Source: Marinospirillum sp. (GTDB taxonomy: Bacteria; Pseudomonadota; Gammaproteobacteria; Pseudomonadales; Halomonadaceae). From it: 33,415 bases of DNA. Below the pieces are notes generated by a model. That model saw nothing but the letters and a program-made list of their open reading frames with translations, had not been told where the DNA came from and searched no databases. The position numbers were made by a program, and so were the translations under genes. Position 1 is the first letter of the stretch, and every line of letters begins with the position of its first letter. Below, in pieces: positions 1 to 8,192 of the stretch. The stretch spans positions 1 to 33,415 of the forward strand of contig NZ_JACUUA010000022.1 in the NCBI RefSeq assembly GCF_014859565.1. The letters run 5' to 3'.

Positions 1-943
1 AGGATCTACCGGGTGCTCTGGTCGCCAATCCGCTGGAACCTGATGCTATCCCGAGCTACGTACTGGATTCAACCATCAAAACGGGTGCCATCAAGCAATA
101 CTGCAAAATGCCCAAAACCGCTTTTCGCTGGCTGGTGTGCAGATGAAATTCTCCATGCAAGAGCGTGATGGTCGCTATCAGATTGCAAAAACCGGGGCAC
201 TGGGTGACTGGATTATCAAAACACCCTTTACAACTCACAAGCATGTACCCTTGAACGAATACACCGCCATGCGGCTGGCACAACTTGTGGGTATTGATAT
301 TCCTGATATACGACTGATAACAATGAACCAGGTTGAGCAGTTACCACAAATCAACCTGCCTAATGAAGATTACGCCTTTGCAATACGCCGGTTTGATCGT
401 CACTAGGGCACACATATCCACATGGAGGATTTTGGTCAGGTACTGGCAAAATATCCCCATGAAAAATACCAAGGCGGTAACTACCAGCAGCTTGCCAGAA
501 TCCTCTACCAGTACTCAAAGGATGGTTTAAAAGACGTGCAACAGCTCGCTCGCCGCCTGCTGGTTAACCTGTTGTTAGCCAATGGTGATGCTCACCTGAA
601 AAACTGGAGCTTGGTCTATCCGGACAGAATCACACCCGAGCTGTCACCGGCCTACGATATCGTTACCACGCGAGCATACATACAAAATGAACAGGAATTT
701 GCTCTTAACCTAGGCAAAACAAAAGCCTGGTATCGGATCAACATGCAGGAGTTTCAGTATTGGGCTGAAAAGTCTGGTATTCCATGGCGGGCCATCAGAC
801 CTCACCTTCTGGATGTGCTCGACAAAGCCCGCACTTTATGGCCAGAAGCACTACAACAGCTCCCTATGGCCGACGACCATAAAAGAGGCCTGCAAGATCA
901 CTGGAAACAGTTACAGCCGGATTTTCGAATCACTGGCTCTTAA
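1..943 (+). pseudogene. hipA: HipA-like serine/threonine kinase (type II toxin), disrupted, 5' end outside window
   Basis: HipA-family kinases are toxins of HipBA-type modules that phosphorylate cellular targets such as glutamyl-tRNA synthetase. The reading frame starting at base 3 gives the N-terminal motif DLPGAL. From about base 100 the homology continues in another frame with RFSLAGVQMKFSM, GDWIIK and the NEYTAMRLA segment, so a net -1 (or +2) shift lies between about 44 and 105. An in-frame TAG at 404-406 then interrupts the conserved stretch RRFDRH-stop-GTHIHMEDFGQV. Downstream, the kinase core is preserved: NGDAHLKNWS holds the catalytic Asp, and PAYDIV holds the metal-binding Asp. The C-terminus ends normally at 943. 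Two independent lesions argue for a decayed gene rather than one sequencing error. No hipB-like antitoxin is visible, but it could lie before base 1. The gene converges on cysG with 26 bases between them. Confidence 0.85.
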
Positions 944-969
944 TCCAGCTGTTCCTTAAAACCCTGTTT

Positions 970-2361
970 TTAAACCTGCTCAGTATTAAACCAGGCCAGT
1001 TGTTGCTGCAAGGCTACTACCTCTCCGACTATGATCAGTGCTGGTGCTTCCAGCTGGGCCAGTGCCTGTTTATCAACAATATCAGCCAGGGTGCCAGTCA
1101 GCACCCGCTGCTGCGGGGTACTGCCCTGTGAGACCAGCGCTATTAATGTATCAGCCGGTTTGCCATGTTGTAACAAGCCTTCCACAATTAACTCCAGTGT
1201 ATGCAGCCCCATGTAAAACACCAGCGTCTGGTTGGGTTGCACCATTTCGGCAAAATTCAAATCACTGGTGCGGTTTTTTAACTGGCCGGTAATCAGTTTC
1301 ACCGACTGGGCATAATTACGATGGGTCAGCGGAATACCGGCATAAGCCGAACAGGCATTGGCAGAAGTGATGCCCGGCACTACCTGAAAAGGCACACCAG
1401 CGGCCTTGAGTTCTTCCAGCTCTTCCCCACCGCGCCCGAATACAAACGGATCACCACCCTTCAGGCGCACTACTCGATGCCCGGCCTGGGCTTTTTCCAC
1501 CAGCAAGCGGTTGATATCTGGCTGAGGCACAGCATGGTTATCACGCTTTTTGCCAACATAAATCATCTCGGCATCGCGACGGCACAGATCCAGTACCTCC
1601 GGTGATACCAGCCGGTCATAGAGCACCACATCAGCCTGTTGCATCAGACGTAACGCCTTAAAGGTCAAAAGCTCTGGATCACCCGGCCCGGCACCCACCA
1701 GATACACCTCTCCAACCGGTGTGCGGGTATCTGCCTGATCCAGTTGCTGTTGCAGCAGAGCTTCGGCTTCCTGCATCTGGCCGTTAAACACCCGCTCGGC
1801 CACTGTGCCTTCAAAGGTGTTTTCCCAGAATTTACGCCGCTGGTTGATGTCACCAAAACGCTGCTTAACTGCATCCCTAAAACGGCCAGCCAGTTGCCCC
1901 AGATCGCTGTAACGGGTTGGGATCAGGCTTTCCAGTTTTGCCCGTAGCAAACGCGCCAGCACCGGTGCCTTACCACCAGAAGAAATACCAATCACCAGCG
2001 GGGATCGATCCAGAATGGCCGGAAACACAAAGGTGCACAGTGCCGGATTGTCGACCACATTCACTGGCAGATTTTGTGCCACACAGTCCTTGTGCACCTG
2101 ACGGTTAAGCTGTTCATCATCGGTGGCAGCAATCACCAGCACCACACCCTGCAGATGATCTACTCGGTATTCACTGCCCAGCAGCTGCCCCGGATGTTCG
2201 ACCAATAGCTGCTGTAACTCTGGGTGTACTTTACGCGACACCAATTGTACCCGTGCCCCTGCTCGCACCAAAAAACGCGCCTTGCGCAAACCCACATCAC
2301 CACCACCAATCAACAGTACCGGGCGATCTTGCAGATTAAAAAACAGCGGCAGGTAGTCCAA
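970..2361 (-). CDS. cysG: Siroheme synthase CysG (precorrin-2 dehydrogenase/ferrochelatase + uroporphyrinogen-III methyltransferase)
   Basis: This trifunctional cytoplasmic enzyme makes siroheme, the cofactor of sulfite and nitrite reductases. It methylates uroporphyrinogen III with SAM, oxidises precorrin-2 with NAD and inserts iron. The N-terminal Rossmann motif is GGGDVG around residue 20, followed by the siroheme-synthase dimerisation region. The methyltransferase domain begins near residue 215 with [15 protein letters not shown] and contains [16 protein letters not shown]. The frame stays open for 38 codons upstream, but those codons overlap cysH and do not match the family. A TTG at 2361-2359 starts LDYLPLFF, the usual CysG N-terminus, and is preceded by GAGGAA, which overlaps the cysH stop. 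That gives 463 aa, close to the 457 of E. coli. It is the last gene of the DUF934-cysH-cysG operon, 10 bases after cysH. Confidence 0.96.
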   Translation of the reverse strand: MDYLPLFFNLQDRPVLLIGGGDVGLRKARFLVRAGARVQLVSRKVHPELQQLLVEHPGQLLGSEYRVDHLQGVVLVIAATDDEQLNRQVHKDCVAQNLPVNVVDNPALCTFVFPAILDRSPLVIGISSGGKAPVLARLLRAKLESLIPTRYSDLGQLAGRFRDAVKQRFGDINQRRKFWENTFEGTVAERVFNGQMQEAEALLQQQLDQADTRTPVGEVYLVGAGPGDPELLTFKALRLMQQADVVLYDRLVSPEVLDLCRRDAEMIYVGKKRDNHAVPQPDINRLLVEKAQAGHRVVRLKGGDPFVFGRGGEELEELKAAGVPFQVVPGITSANACSAYAGIPLTHRNYAQSVKLITGQLKNRTSDLNFAEMVQPNQTLVFYMGLHTLELIVEGLLQHGKPADTLIALVSQGSTPQQRVLTGTLADIVDKQALAQLEAPALIIVGEVVALQQQLAWFNTEQV

Positions 2362-2371
2362 ATCAGTTTCC

Positions 2372-3115
2372 TCAGCGTTGGTGCAAACCGCACTCACGGG
2401 TTTCAGGGTTTTCCCACCACCAGCGCCCAGAGCGGGGATCATCACCGGGATTAACAGCACGAGTGCAAGGTGCACAACCGATGCTGGGATAATCCTGATC
2501 GTGCAGCCGGTTATAAGGCAACTTCAACGCATGAATGGCTTCCCAGACTTCAGCCTCACTCCAGTCAAACAGGGGGCTGATTTTCTGTAAGCCATTGGCT
2601 TCATCCCGTTCACTGTATTGCAACTGGTCACGAGTCACCGACTGCTCACGCCGCAAACCAGTGATCCAGGCAGCACGACCTGCCAGTGCACGCTTCAGAG
2701 GCTCCAGTTTGCGTACACCACAACAAGCCTTGCGCAATTCCTGAGAACGGTAAAAAGCATTCACACCCTGTTCAGTCACCCAACTCTGCAACGCAGCTGC
2801 ATCCGGGTAATATGCTTGCAGACGCAGTTGTGGCCATTTCTGCCGCACCCGATCCAGCAGTGTCAGGGTTTCTTCCGGTAGTCGCCCAGTATCCAGCACA
2901 AACTGCTGAATGTCTGGCTGGTATTCAGCAATCAGGCCGGTCAGCAGGGCATCTTCTGCACCCAGGCTGTTGGCAAAAGTCAGTCCTTCACCATATTCAG
3001 CTGCCGCTTGTTGCAGTCGCTCAACCACAGCCAGCAGCTTTTGTTTCAGGGCCGCATCCGTCACCCCATCCAGCAAATCACCCGCATCTGGTTCCAGAAA
3101 GGCGTCAAGCGACAT
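2372..3115 (-). CDS. cysH: Assimilatory adenylyl-sulfate (APS) reductase, [4Fe-4S] type
   Basis: The enzyme reduces activated sulfate to sulfite in cysteine biosynthesis, using thioredoxin. The fold shows the PAPS-reductase nucleotide loop (SLGAEDALL), and the substrate-recognition arginine region is GLRREQS. Cysteine pairs at residues 131-132 (KACCGVRK) and 214/217 (IGCAPC) are the iron-sulfur ligands that mark the APS-using bacterial/plant class. The E. coli PAPS reductase lacks them. The C-terminal ECGLH motif carries the catalytic Cys242. The ATG at 3115 is preceded by GGGAGG at good spacing, and a TTG one codon earlier is less likely. The start overlaps the end of the DUF934 gene by 11 bases and the stop lies 10 bases before cysG, so the three genes are almost certainly co-transcribed. 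Confidence 0.96.
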   Translation of the reverse strand: MSLDAFLEPDAGDLLDGVTDAALKQKLLAVVERLQQAAAEYGEGLTFANSLGAEDALLTGLIAEYQPDIQQFVLDTGRLPEETLTLLDRVRQKWPQLRLQAYYPDAAALQSWVTEQGVNAFYRSQELRKACCGVRKLEPLKRALAGRAAWITGLRREQSVTRDQLQYSERDEANGLQKISPLFDWSEAEVWEAIHALKLPYNRLHDQDYPSIGCAPCTRAVNPGDDPRSGRWWWENPETRECGLHQR

Positions 3116-3593
3116 CAACAGCCTCCCGATTTGCCAGCAAATTCAGGTAAGACACCTCAACCTCATCAAAAGCCTGCAGATCCTTGTGATTAAAACGATC
3201 TACAGTGATCTCAAAAGCATCAAAACCACAACTTTCCAGATAGGCCAGACGATCCCGCGCCACCGCACCTACCGCACGCAACTCACCTTTAAAACCGGCA
3301 CGACGCAACAAACGCGCCTGACTGAAACCCCGACCGTCACGGAACACCGGAAACTCTATGGCAATCAGCTGCAGATGATCCAGCCAAGGCAACAGCAGTT
3401 CATGATCTTGCTCGGTGGTCAGCAGTGCGCCCAGTTGTGGAATGGCTTGCCCCTCCACCTCCGCCAGCAAGTTAACCGGCAGCACCACCGCCTCACCCCA
3501 GGGCTGGGGTGGCAATTCGGGTTGTTCTTCGGAGAATCGCAGAAACTGCCAGGCATCGGTGGATTTTAACTGGCGGTTTTTAATCAGGGGCAT
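3105..3593 (-). CDS. DUF934 family protein of the sulfite-reduction cluster
   Basis: This 162-aa soluble protein has no signal peptide or membrane segment. Its C-terminal half (FPVFRDGRGFSQARLLRR, GELRAVGAVARDRL, CGFDAFEI) matches what I recall of the DUF934 family. In proteobacteria these genes usually sit beside the ferredoxin/NADPH sulfite or nitrite reductase cysI and beside cysH. The function is not established; an accessory role in sulfite reduction is inferred from context. The start ATG at 3593 has GAGGA upstream. No cysI is present in this window: the next gene upstream is queD, 163 bases away. The reductase that CysG and this protein should serve must therefore be encoded elsewhere. 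Confidence 0.85.
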   Translation of the reverse strand: MPLIKNRQLKSTDAWQFLRFSEEQPELPPQPWGEAVVLPVNLLAEVEGQAIPQLGALLTTEQDHELLLPWLDHLQLIAIEFPVFRDGRGFSQARLLRRAGFKGELRAVGAVARDRLAYLESCGFDAFEITVDRFNHKDLQAFDEVEVSYLNLLANREAVDVA

Positions 3594-3756
3594 GGATCAC
3601 TTCCTCAAATCAGCGGCTGGATCAGGCAAAAGCCTTTTTATAATCCACGCAGTCTATACCCCAGCAGAGAAATCAAAAAATAATAACTAGAGCTTTTTAT
3701 ATTACAAAAAGCAATAATAGGCAGATCAAGACTCGGCGCGCGATCAGGCCTACCCA
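3594..3756. promoter_or_regulatory. AT-rich intergenic region, presumed cys operon promoter
   Basis: These 163 bases separate queD from the DUF934-cysH-cysG operon, all on the minus strand. The middle is strongly AT-rich, with A/T tracts around 3675-3715 and a perfect 7-bp inverted repeat (GCTTTTT at 3692-3698, AAAAAGC at 3706-3712). This is the kind of sequence in which LysR-type CysB sites are found in other bacteria, but no recognisable CysB site or convincing -35/-10 pair could be fixed by eye. The inverted repeat has almost no GC and is a poor terminator candidate. Confidence 0.3.
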
Positions 3757-4590
3757 TCAACCCGCAATCGCGCCTTTGTTGATGCCTTCATACATGCGGA
3801 TTTGCCATTGGTGCTCTGGGTGCTTTTGCCGCATCTGCTTCAGCAAAAAACCAGCGAGGTTTTCAACGGTGGTTGGTCCGGGCAGCTTGCAGGTCACCGA
3901 TTGCGGCAGGGTTAGTTGAAACACTCCCTGAGGAGCCGCATAACCTAGGGTGATCTGATCATCGTGCTGGTACAAAAAATCAGCCTGATCATAAAGGTAG
4001 GCATGGTTCCACTGGCTAGCCAGATCGCTTGCCGCTTCTGGGGCTGGCTTGCCGTCACAAAAAACCTCGATCTTCGAACGATGGCCGTGAGCAATACGCT
4101 GACAATTGCCATCGTGCAGGCGCAAACCATGGCTGTAGTGAATTTCCGCTGCACCCGCCAAATTTTCCTGACGCAGATACAACAGAGCCTTGCCATTGTG
4201 GACAGGAAGCCGCTCATTCAACTGCCCGGTTAACCATTGAGCTAAGGCTTCATCACTAATTGATGCCATCGGCAACAAGGTGAAGGCCTCACGAGGACCT
4301 TCAACATTCAGAGTATAGGGGGACTGACTAACAACCCTTAAGCGCTGGTTATCCAGCTCAATAATCTCCAGTGCATCCGACTGTGTAGGTAAAAGCAGGG
4401 TATGATCTGCACCGCCATCCAGAAACTGTTTGACCCAGGGTTTAACACGGCCAAAATCCAGAATCATGCCATCTTCACCCTGAGGAGCATCCAGCTCAAG
4501 ATCTACCCACCAGCTGGCACCCGTCAGACCCTGCACAGGACTCCACAAGGAAACATCCAGATGACTCAGGGCATTAATAAAAAGCTTCAT
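3757..4590 (-). CDS. queD: 6-carboxytetrahydropterin synthase family protein with two T-fold domains (QueD-like)
   Basis: QueD converts dihydroneopterin triphosphate to 6-carboxytetrahydropterin, the second step toward preQ0. The usual enzyme is about 120 aa, whereas this one is 277 aa and appears to hold two T-fold units. The first half carries the GMILDFGRVKPWVKQ and ADHTLLLP motifs but no zinc histidines. The second half carries the zinc/catalytic signature HYSHGLRLHDGNCQRIAHGH, then WNHAYLYD and a QueD-like tail with PTTVENLAGFLL and YEGINKGAIA. The canonical residues are thus split between the halves. The start ATG shares one base with the queE stop (TAATG), and the gene ends the queC-queE-queD operon. 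I recall similar long versions in other gammaproteobacteria but cannot verify that here. Confidence 0.88.
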   Translation of the reverse strand: MKLFINALSHLDVSLWSPVQGLTGASWWVDLELDAPQGEDGMILDFGRVKPWVKQFLDGGADHTLLLPTQSDALEIIELDNQRLRVVSQSPYTLNVEGPREAFTLLPMASISDEALAQWLTGQLNERLPVHNGKALLYLRQENLAGAAEIHYSHGLRLHDGNCQRIAHGHRSKIEVFCDGKPAPEAASDLASQWNHAYLYDQADFLYQHDDQITLGYAAPQGVFQLTLPQSVTCKLPGPTTVENLAGFLLKQMRQKHPEHQWQIRMYEGINKGAIAG

Positions 4591-5255
4591 TAATCAATTC
4601 TCAAGTACTTGTGAAGTTGAATACCCATTTTCCAGCATGGGTGACGTAGACAAAAAGCCAGTGTCTGCTGTGTAAAGTCCTGAGCCTCTTTCTGAGGAGT
4701 GCCATCCAGCGGCTGCAAAACAAAATGTTGAAAGTCCAGCTCAAGAAAGCTATTGGGATCAACACCTGCTTGAGGATAGACCAGCTTGAGTTCATCACCC
4801 GACCGCTGCTGTAATCGAGCCTGCCCCTTGGGGCTGACACAAATCCAGTCAATGCCCGTCGGCACCGGCAGCGTGCCATTAGTTTCCACTGCCACCTCAA
4901 ACCCTGCTTGCTTGAGCGCCTGAATCAGAGGCTGATCCACTTGCAACAGAGGTTCACCCCCCGTCAGAACAACATAAGGTCGGGCTGTGCGGGAGAGCTT
5001 TGTTTCTGCTTCTGGCCAGGGCCAAAGCGCTGCAAGGTGCTGAGCCAGCTGTACTGCATTTTCAAAACGTCCACCCTGCTGACCATCTGTACCCAAAAAA
5101 TTTGTATCACAAAGATTGCAGGCTGCGGTGGCGCGATCTTCCTCACGACCGCTCCAGAGGTTGCATCCTACAAATCGACAAAACACTGCAGGACGACCCG
5201 CTTGCACTCCTTCGCCCTGTATAGAGTAGAAGGCTTCTTTAATCTGGTAAGCCAT
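4590..5255 (-). CDS. queE: 7-carboxy-7-deazaguanine synthase (radical SAM)
   Basis: QueE rearranges 6-carboxytetrahydropterin to 7-carboxy-7-deazaguanine using SAM, Mg2+ and a [4Fe-4S] cluster. The N-terminal IQGEG motif and the cluster motif are clear. The first Cys is in FVGCNLW and is followed by 14 residues and then CNLCDT, the CX14CX2C spacing found in a known subgroup of QueE, instead of the CX3CX2C of most radical SAM enzymes. The SAM-binding VVLTGGEPLLQ motif follows, then AVETNGT. The length of 221 aa is normal. The start ATG overlaps the queC stop by one base (TGATG), so translation is probably coupled. Confidence 0.96.
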   Translation of the reverse strand: MAYQIKEAFYSIQGEGVQAGRPAVFCRFVGCNLWSGREEDRATAACNLCDTNFLGTDGQQGGRFENAVQLAQHLAALWPWPEAETKLSRTARPYVVLTGGEPLLQVDQPLIQALKQAGFEVAVETNGTLPVPTGIDWICVSPKGQARLQQRSGDELKLVYPQAGVDPNSFLELDFQHFVLQPLDGTPQKEAQDFTQQTLAFCLRHPCWKMGIQLHKYLRID

Positions 5256-5935
5256 CAGCTTGCCGCAGGATAAGTCAGTGGATCAGTCACGCCACAGGCT
5301 GCAAAAGCACCCAGGCGCTCGCGGCATGCGCTGCATTGCCCACAAGGCAATACATCTCCCTGGTAGCAGGTCCAGGTCTGACTGTAATCGAGTCCCATTG
5401 CCAAGCCTTTTTGCAGTATTTCGGCTTTGCTGTTATGCAAAAAAGGCGCACGAACATGCACCGGCTCTAAATTCCCCAAACCCGCCAGCAGATCCATTTG
5501 TTCTACAAATTCTGGGCGACAATCTGGGTAGATCACATGATCCCCTGAATGGGCTCCATAGAAGCACTCGCCGGCACCAATATTTACCGCATAACCGATT
5601 GCCAGAGACAACAGGATCATATTTCGATTAGGAACAATGGTCACAGCAAGGTTGTCCGGAGCATAATCACCCTTTGGCACTTCCTGCTCACCAGTCAAGG
5701 CAGAACCATCAATCAAAGGCGTTATCGCGCGCAGGTCGATCTGCTGATGCGGCAAACCAAGCAACTGACAAACCGCTGCTGCGGACTTTAGCTCACAGGC
5801 ATGGCGCTGACCATAATGAAAAGAAATCGGATAAACGGCGTATCCCGCTTGCAACACCTGATGAAGCAGGGTGAAGGAGTCCATGCCGCCTGAATAAATA
5901 ACAACGGCCTTGGGTTTTTCTTGCTGAGTTAACAT
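5255..5935 (-). CDS. queC: 7-cyano-7-deazaguanine synthase
   Basis: QueC turns 7-carboxy-7-deazaguanine into preQ0 using ATP and ammonia, feeding queuosine modification of tRNA. The PP-loop YSGGMDSFTLL is near residue 15, with the FHYGQRHACEL motif after it. The C-terminal zinc-binding cysteines are in TWTCYQGDVLPCGQCSAC. The length of 226 aa is typical. It is the first gene of the queC-queE-queD operon. A good sigma-70 promoter lies 44-72 bases upstream of the start. The ribosome-binding site is weak (CAGG at a long distance). Confidence 0.96.
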   Translation of the reverse strand: MLTQQEKPKAVVIYSGGMDSFTLLHQVLQAGYAVYPISFHYGQRHACELKSAAAVCQLLGLPHQQIDLRAITPLIDGSALTGEQEVPKGDYAPDNLAVTIVPNRNMILLSLAIGYAVNIGAGECFYGAHSGDHVIYPDCRPEFVEQMDLLAGLGNLEPVHVRAPFLHNSKAEILQKGLAMGLDYSQTWTCYQGDVLPCGQCSACRERLGAFAACGVTDPLTYPAAS

Positions 5936-5978
5936 CAGAAAAGAACCTGCTTAGTTGATTTTGCAAAATAGGGGGCAA

Positions 5979-6007
5979 ATCTTAACCCTTGTTCGCCTCG
6001 ATCTCAA
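5979..6007 (-). promoter_or_regulatory. sigma-70 promoter of queC-queE-queD
   Basis: On the minus strand the -35 box TTGAGA (6007-6002) and the -10 box TAAGAT (5984-5979) are separated by exactly 17 bases. The predicted transcript would start about 35 bases before the queC ATG. Read-through from fadM, whose stop is at 6053, is also possible because no clear terminator separates the genes. Confidence 0.55.
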
Positions 6008-6052
6008 TTGAACACCCCTCACAACCCAGGGCAATCGAGCTTAGGGGAGCAG

Positions 6053-6466
6053 TCACTTGCCAGATGACTGCCATTGCTCCAGCGCTGTACGTAACTCTCC
6101 TTCCAACGCCACCGCCTTTTGGAGCTTTTGATCGGTCACTACAAAAGTGACATCTGCATCCGCCACCAGTGTGTCTGTGCCTTTTAACACCACATCCTGG
6201 TGCATCACGGCACTTTTATTGCCAATTTTTGCCAACGAGGTCACCACTTCAATTTCTTCATTAACATACGCACCACGACGGTAATTGATATTGATATTCA
6301 CCACCGCCAGTCCGAGATTACTGCCGGTAAAAGAAGCAATATCCACCTGTTGTTCCAGAAAATCCCAGCGGGCTTCCTCCAGAAACTCCAGATAACGTGC
6401 ATTGTTGACGTGTGCGTAAAGATCCAGATGATAACCACGGATTTTAATGGGTGTGCGGGTTTGCAT
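6053..6466 (-). CDS. fadM: Long-chain acyl-CoA thioesterase FadM (hotdog fold)
   Basis: FadM hydrolyses long-chain acyl-CoAs, including unusual intermediates of fatty-acid degradation, in the cytoplasm. The protein is 137 aa and closely resembles E. coli FadM/YbaW: KIRGYHLDLYAHVNNARYLE contains the hotdog active-site region with the conserved Asp and HVNN. Then come LEEARWDFLE, VVNININYRR and the KAVALEGELR tail. The ATG at 6466 has AGGAG about 10 bases upstream. It is transcribed away from trkH. A palindrome that resembles fatty-acid regulator sites overlaps the likely -35 (see the regulatory entry). Confidence 0.95.
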   Translation of the reverse strand: MQTRTPIKIRGYHLDLYAHVNNARYLEFLEEARWDFLEQQVDIASFTGSNLGLAVVNININYRRGAYVNEEIEVVTSLAKIGNKSAVMHQDVVLKGTDTLVADADVTFVVTDQKLQKAVALEGELRTALEQWQSSGK

Positions 6467-6504
6467 AAAAATAGCTCCTGGAAGCGATGTATTAATGCAG
6501 CAGT

Positions 6505-6540
6505 CTAATGCATTTTACTTCACATTCAAACGTTCGTTTA
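6505..6540 (-). promoter_or_regulatory. Putative fadM promoter with overlapping palindromic operator
   Basis: On the minus strand TTGAAT and TAGACT with a 16-base spacer form a modest promoter. An inverted repeat AAACG-TT-CGTTT lies at 6528-6539, flanked to read CAAAC-GTTC-GTTTA on the plus strand, and it touches the -35. The layout resembles the half-sites (CAAAC/GTTTG with a 2-4 base gap) described for PsrA, the fatty-acid-responsive TetR regulator of pseudomonads. Only one half-site is a full match, so the assignment is inference. Confidence 0.35.
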
Positions 6541-6638
6541 CTCCAATTCATTTGTTTAACGTGTCTGAGACTAGCCAGTTTGCTGCATCAGCGTTATCCT
6601 TGCTGCCAAATTCCAAGATGCCTTTTTCAAGGACGCTT

Positions 6639-8180
6639 ATGCAGCAGGTAACACCTCGACACACCATACCTGAAGCACCCAACCGCTCCACCCGTCGGCA
6701 GGAAGTTTCTGCCTTGCGCTTATGGTTTGAATGGTCGGCACCGATCATCAAACTGTTGGGTATGTTGTTGCTGTTGCTGGGACTATTTAAACTGGCTCCA
6801 ACCGTACTCCTGTCACTTGAAGGCCAGCAGGAAGACACTCTGGTTTTCTTCTGGTCAATGATCTTCACGCTTTTCTGTGGCGGACTGATGGTGCTGATCG
6901 GTTCTCTGGCACCTTTCAATCTGCGCGGCAGACAAATTTTCCTGCTGACCTCACTCAGCTGGATAGTACTAAGCTTTTTTTCCGCTTTTCCGCTGCTGTT
7001 CGGCTCCACCCATCTGTCGATTCCTGATGCTGTGTTTGAAACTGTATCTGGGTTGACCACCACTGGCTCCACTGTTCTGTCCGGGCTAGATACCATGTCA
7101 CACGGCATTCTACTGTGGCGCGCCATCCTGCAGTGGTTAGGCGGTATCGGGATTATTGTTATGGGTATGGCTATCCTGCCCTTCCTGCAGGTCGGTGGTA
7201 TGCGGCTGTTCCAATCGGAGTCCTCTGACTGGTCAGAAAAAGCCCTGCCTCGTTCCGGCACCATTGCCAAGGCCATCGGCAAGGTTTATGTCGGACTAAC
7301 CCTGTTATGTATACTCAGCTACTGGCTGGCGGGTATGAACGCCTTTGATGCACTGGTGCATGGTATGACCACCTCCGCAACCGGTGGTTTTGCCAACTAC
7401 GATGCCTCCATGGGTCAGTTTGCTGACACCCCTTCTATACTTTGGATTACGATATTTTTTATGTTCTTGGGTGCTCTGCCCTTTGTGCTCTTTGTGCATA
7501 TGATTCAGGGGCGACCCATGCCGATGCTCAGAGACAGCCAGGTTCAAGCGCTGACCAAAATACTGCTGGGTTCCGTATTGATCCTGACCACCTATATGAT
7601 GACACAGCAGAACTGGAATTGGTTTGAAGCCCTGACTCACGCCACGTTCAATATTGTTTCCGTGGTTAGCACCACCGGTTATGCCTCCAGCGATTACAAT
7701 GCCTGGGGTAATTTTGCGGTGATCTTTTTTCTTTACCTGATGTTTATCGGTGGCTGCTCCGGCTCCACCAGTGGTGGCTTTAAGGTGTTTCGTCATCAAC
7801 TGTCGCTGATGCTGATGCGTAACCAGATGATGACCCTGCTGCATCCACGCGGTGTTTTTTCACAGCGTTACAATGGTCGTCCAGTTCCTGATGATGTTAT
7901 CCGCTCGATGGTGGCTTTTGCCTTTTTCTTTTTTGCCACCATTGCGGTTCTGGCACTGGCACTTTCATTCATGGGGCTGGACTTTATTACCAGCTTCACT
8001 TCCGCTGTTACCGCTGTTGCCAATGTTGGTCCAGGACTGGGGGACGTGGTCGGCCCAGCAGGCAATTTTTCCAGCCTGCCGGATATGGGAAAATGGCTGA
8101 TGAGTATTGGCATGATTCTCGGTCGCTTGGAAATTGTGACCTTTATGATCCTCTTCACCCGTGCCTTCTGGCGGGCTTAA
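6639..8180 (+). CDS. trkH: Trk system potassium uptake protein TrkH
   Basis: TrkH is the K+-translocating membrane subunit of the Trk system. The four pore-loop selectivity motifs can be read in order: TTTGS (about residue 140), TSATGGF (about 245), VSTTGY (about 344) and VANVGPG (about 460). They are separated by hydrophobic helices, matching four M1-P-M2 repeats. The frame is open upstream to 6447, across the fadM start. The ATG at 6639 is preceded by AAGGA at 5-6 bases, while the ATG at 6618 has no good ribosome site, so I chose 6639 (513 aa). The N-terminus before the first membrane helix is about 25-30 residues and basic. trkA follows after 12 bases. Confidence 0.95.
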   Translation: MQQVTPRHTIPEAPNRSTRRQEVSALRLWFEWSAPIIKLLGMLLLLLGLFKLAPTVLLSLEGQQEDTLVFFWSMIFTLFCGGLMVLIGSLAPFNLRGRQIFLLTSLSWIVLSFFSAFPLLFGSTHLSIPDAVFETVSGLTTTGSTVLSGLDTMSHGILLWRAILQWLGGIGIIVMGMAILPFLQVGGMRLFQSESSDWSEKALPRSGTIAKAIGKVYVGLTLLCILSYWLAGMNAFDALVHGMTTSATGGFANYDASMGQFADTPSILWITIFFMFLGALPFVLFVHMIQGRPMPMLRDSQVQALTKILLGSVLILTTYMMTQQNWNWFEALTHATFNIVSVVSTTGYASSDYNAWGNFAVIFFLYLMFIGGCSGSTSGGFKVFRHQLSLMLMRNQMMTLLHPRGVFSQRYNGRPVPDDVIRSMVAFAFFFFATIAVLALALSFMGLDFITSFTSAVTAVANVGPGLGDVVGPAGNFSSLPDMGKWLMSIGMILGRLEIVTFMILFTRAFWRA

Positions 8181-8192
8181 GGAGCTTTTTCG

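Noticed and set aside
2362..2475. 38-residue N-terminal extension of CysG
   Set aside because: It lies inside cysH, does not match the family and the TTG at 2361 has a good ribosome site.
3692..3712. AT-only inverted repeat as queD terminator
   Set aside because: The stem is almost all A/T and would be unstable; no GC-rich stem with a T-run is found there.
5936..5984. PreQ1 riboswitch in front of queC
   Set aside because: The minus-strand leader has a GGG...CCC pairing and an A-rich ACTAAG stretch that faintly recalls a preQ1-I aptamer. The promoter -10 overlaps the 5' part, the loop does not fit and the leader would be too short.
6447..6638. 64-residue N-terminal extension of TrkH
   Set aside because: It overlaps the fadM start region and promoter; the ATG at 6639 has AAGGA and gives a near-normal length.
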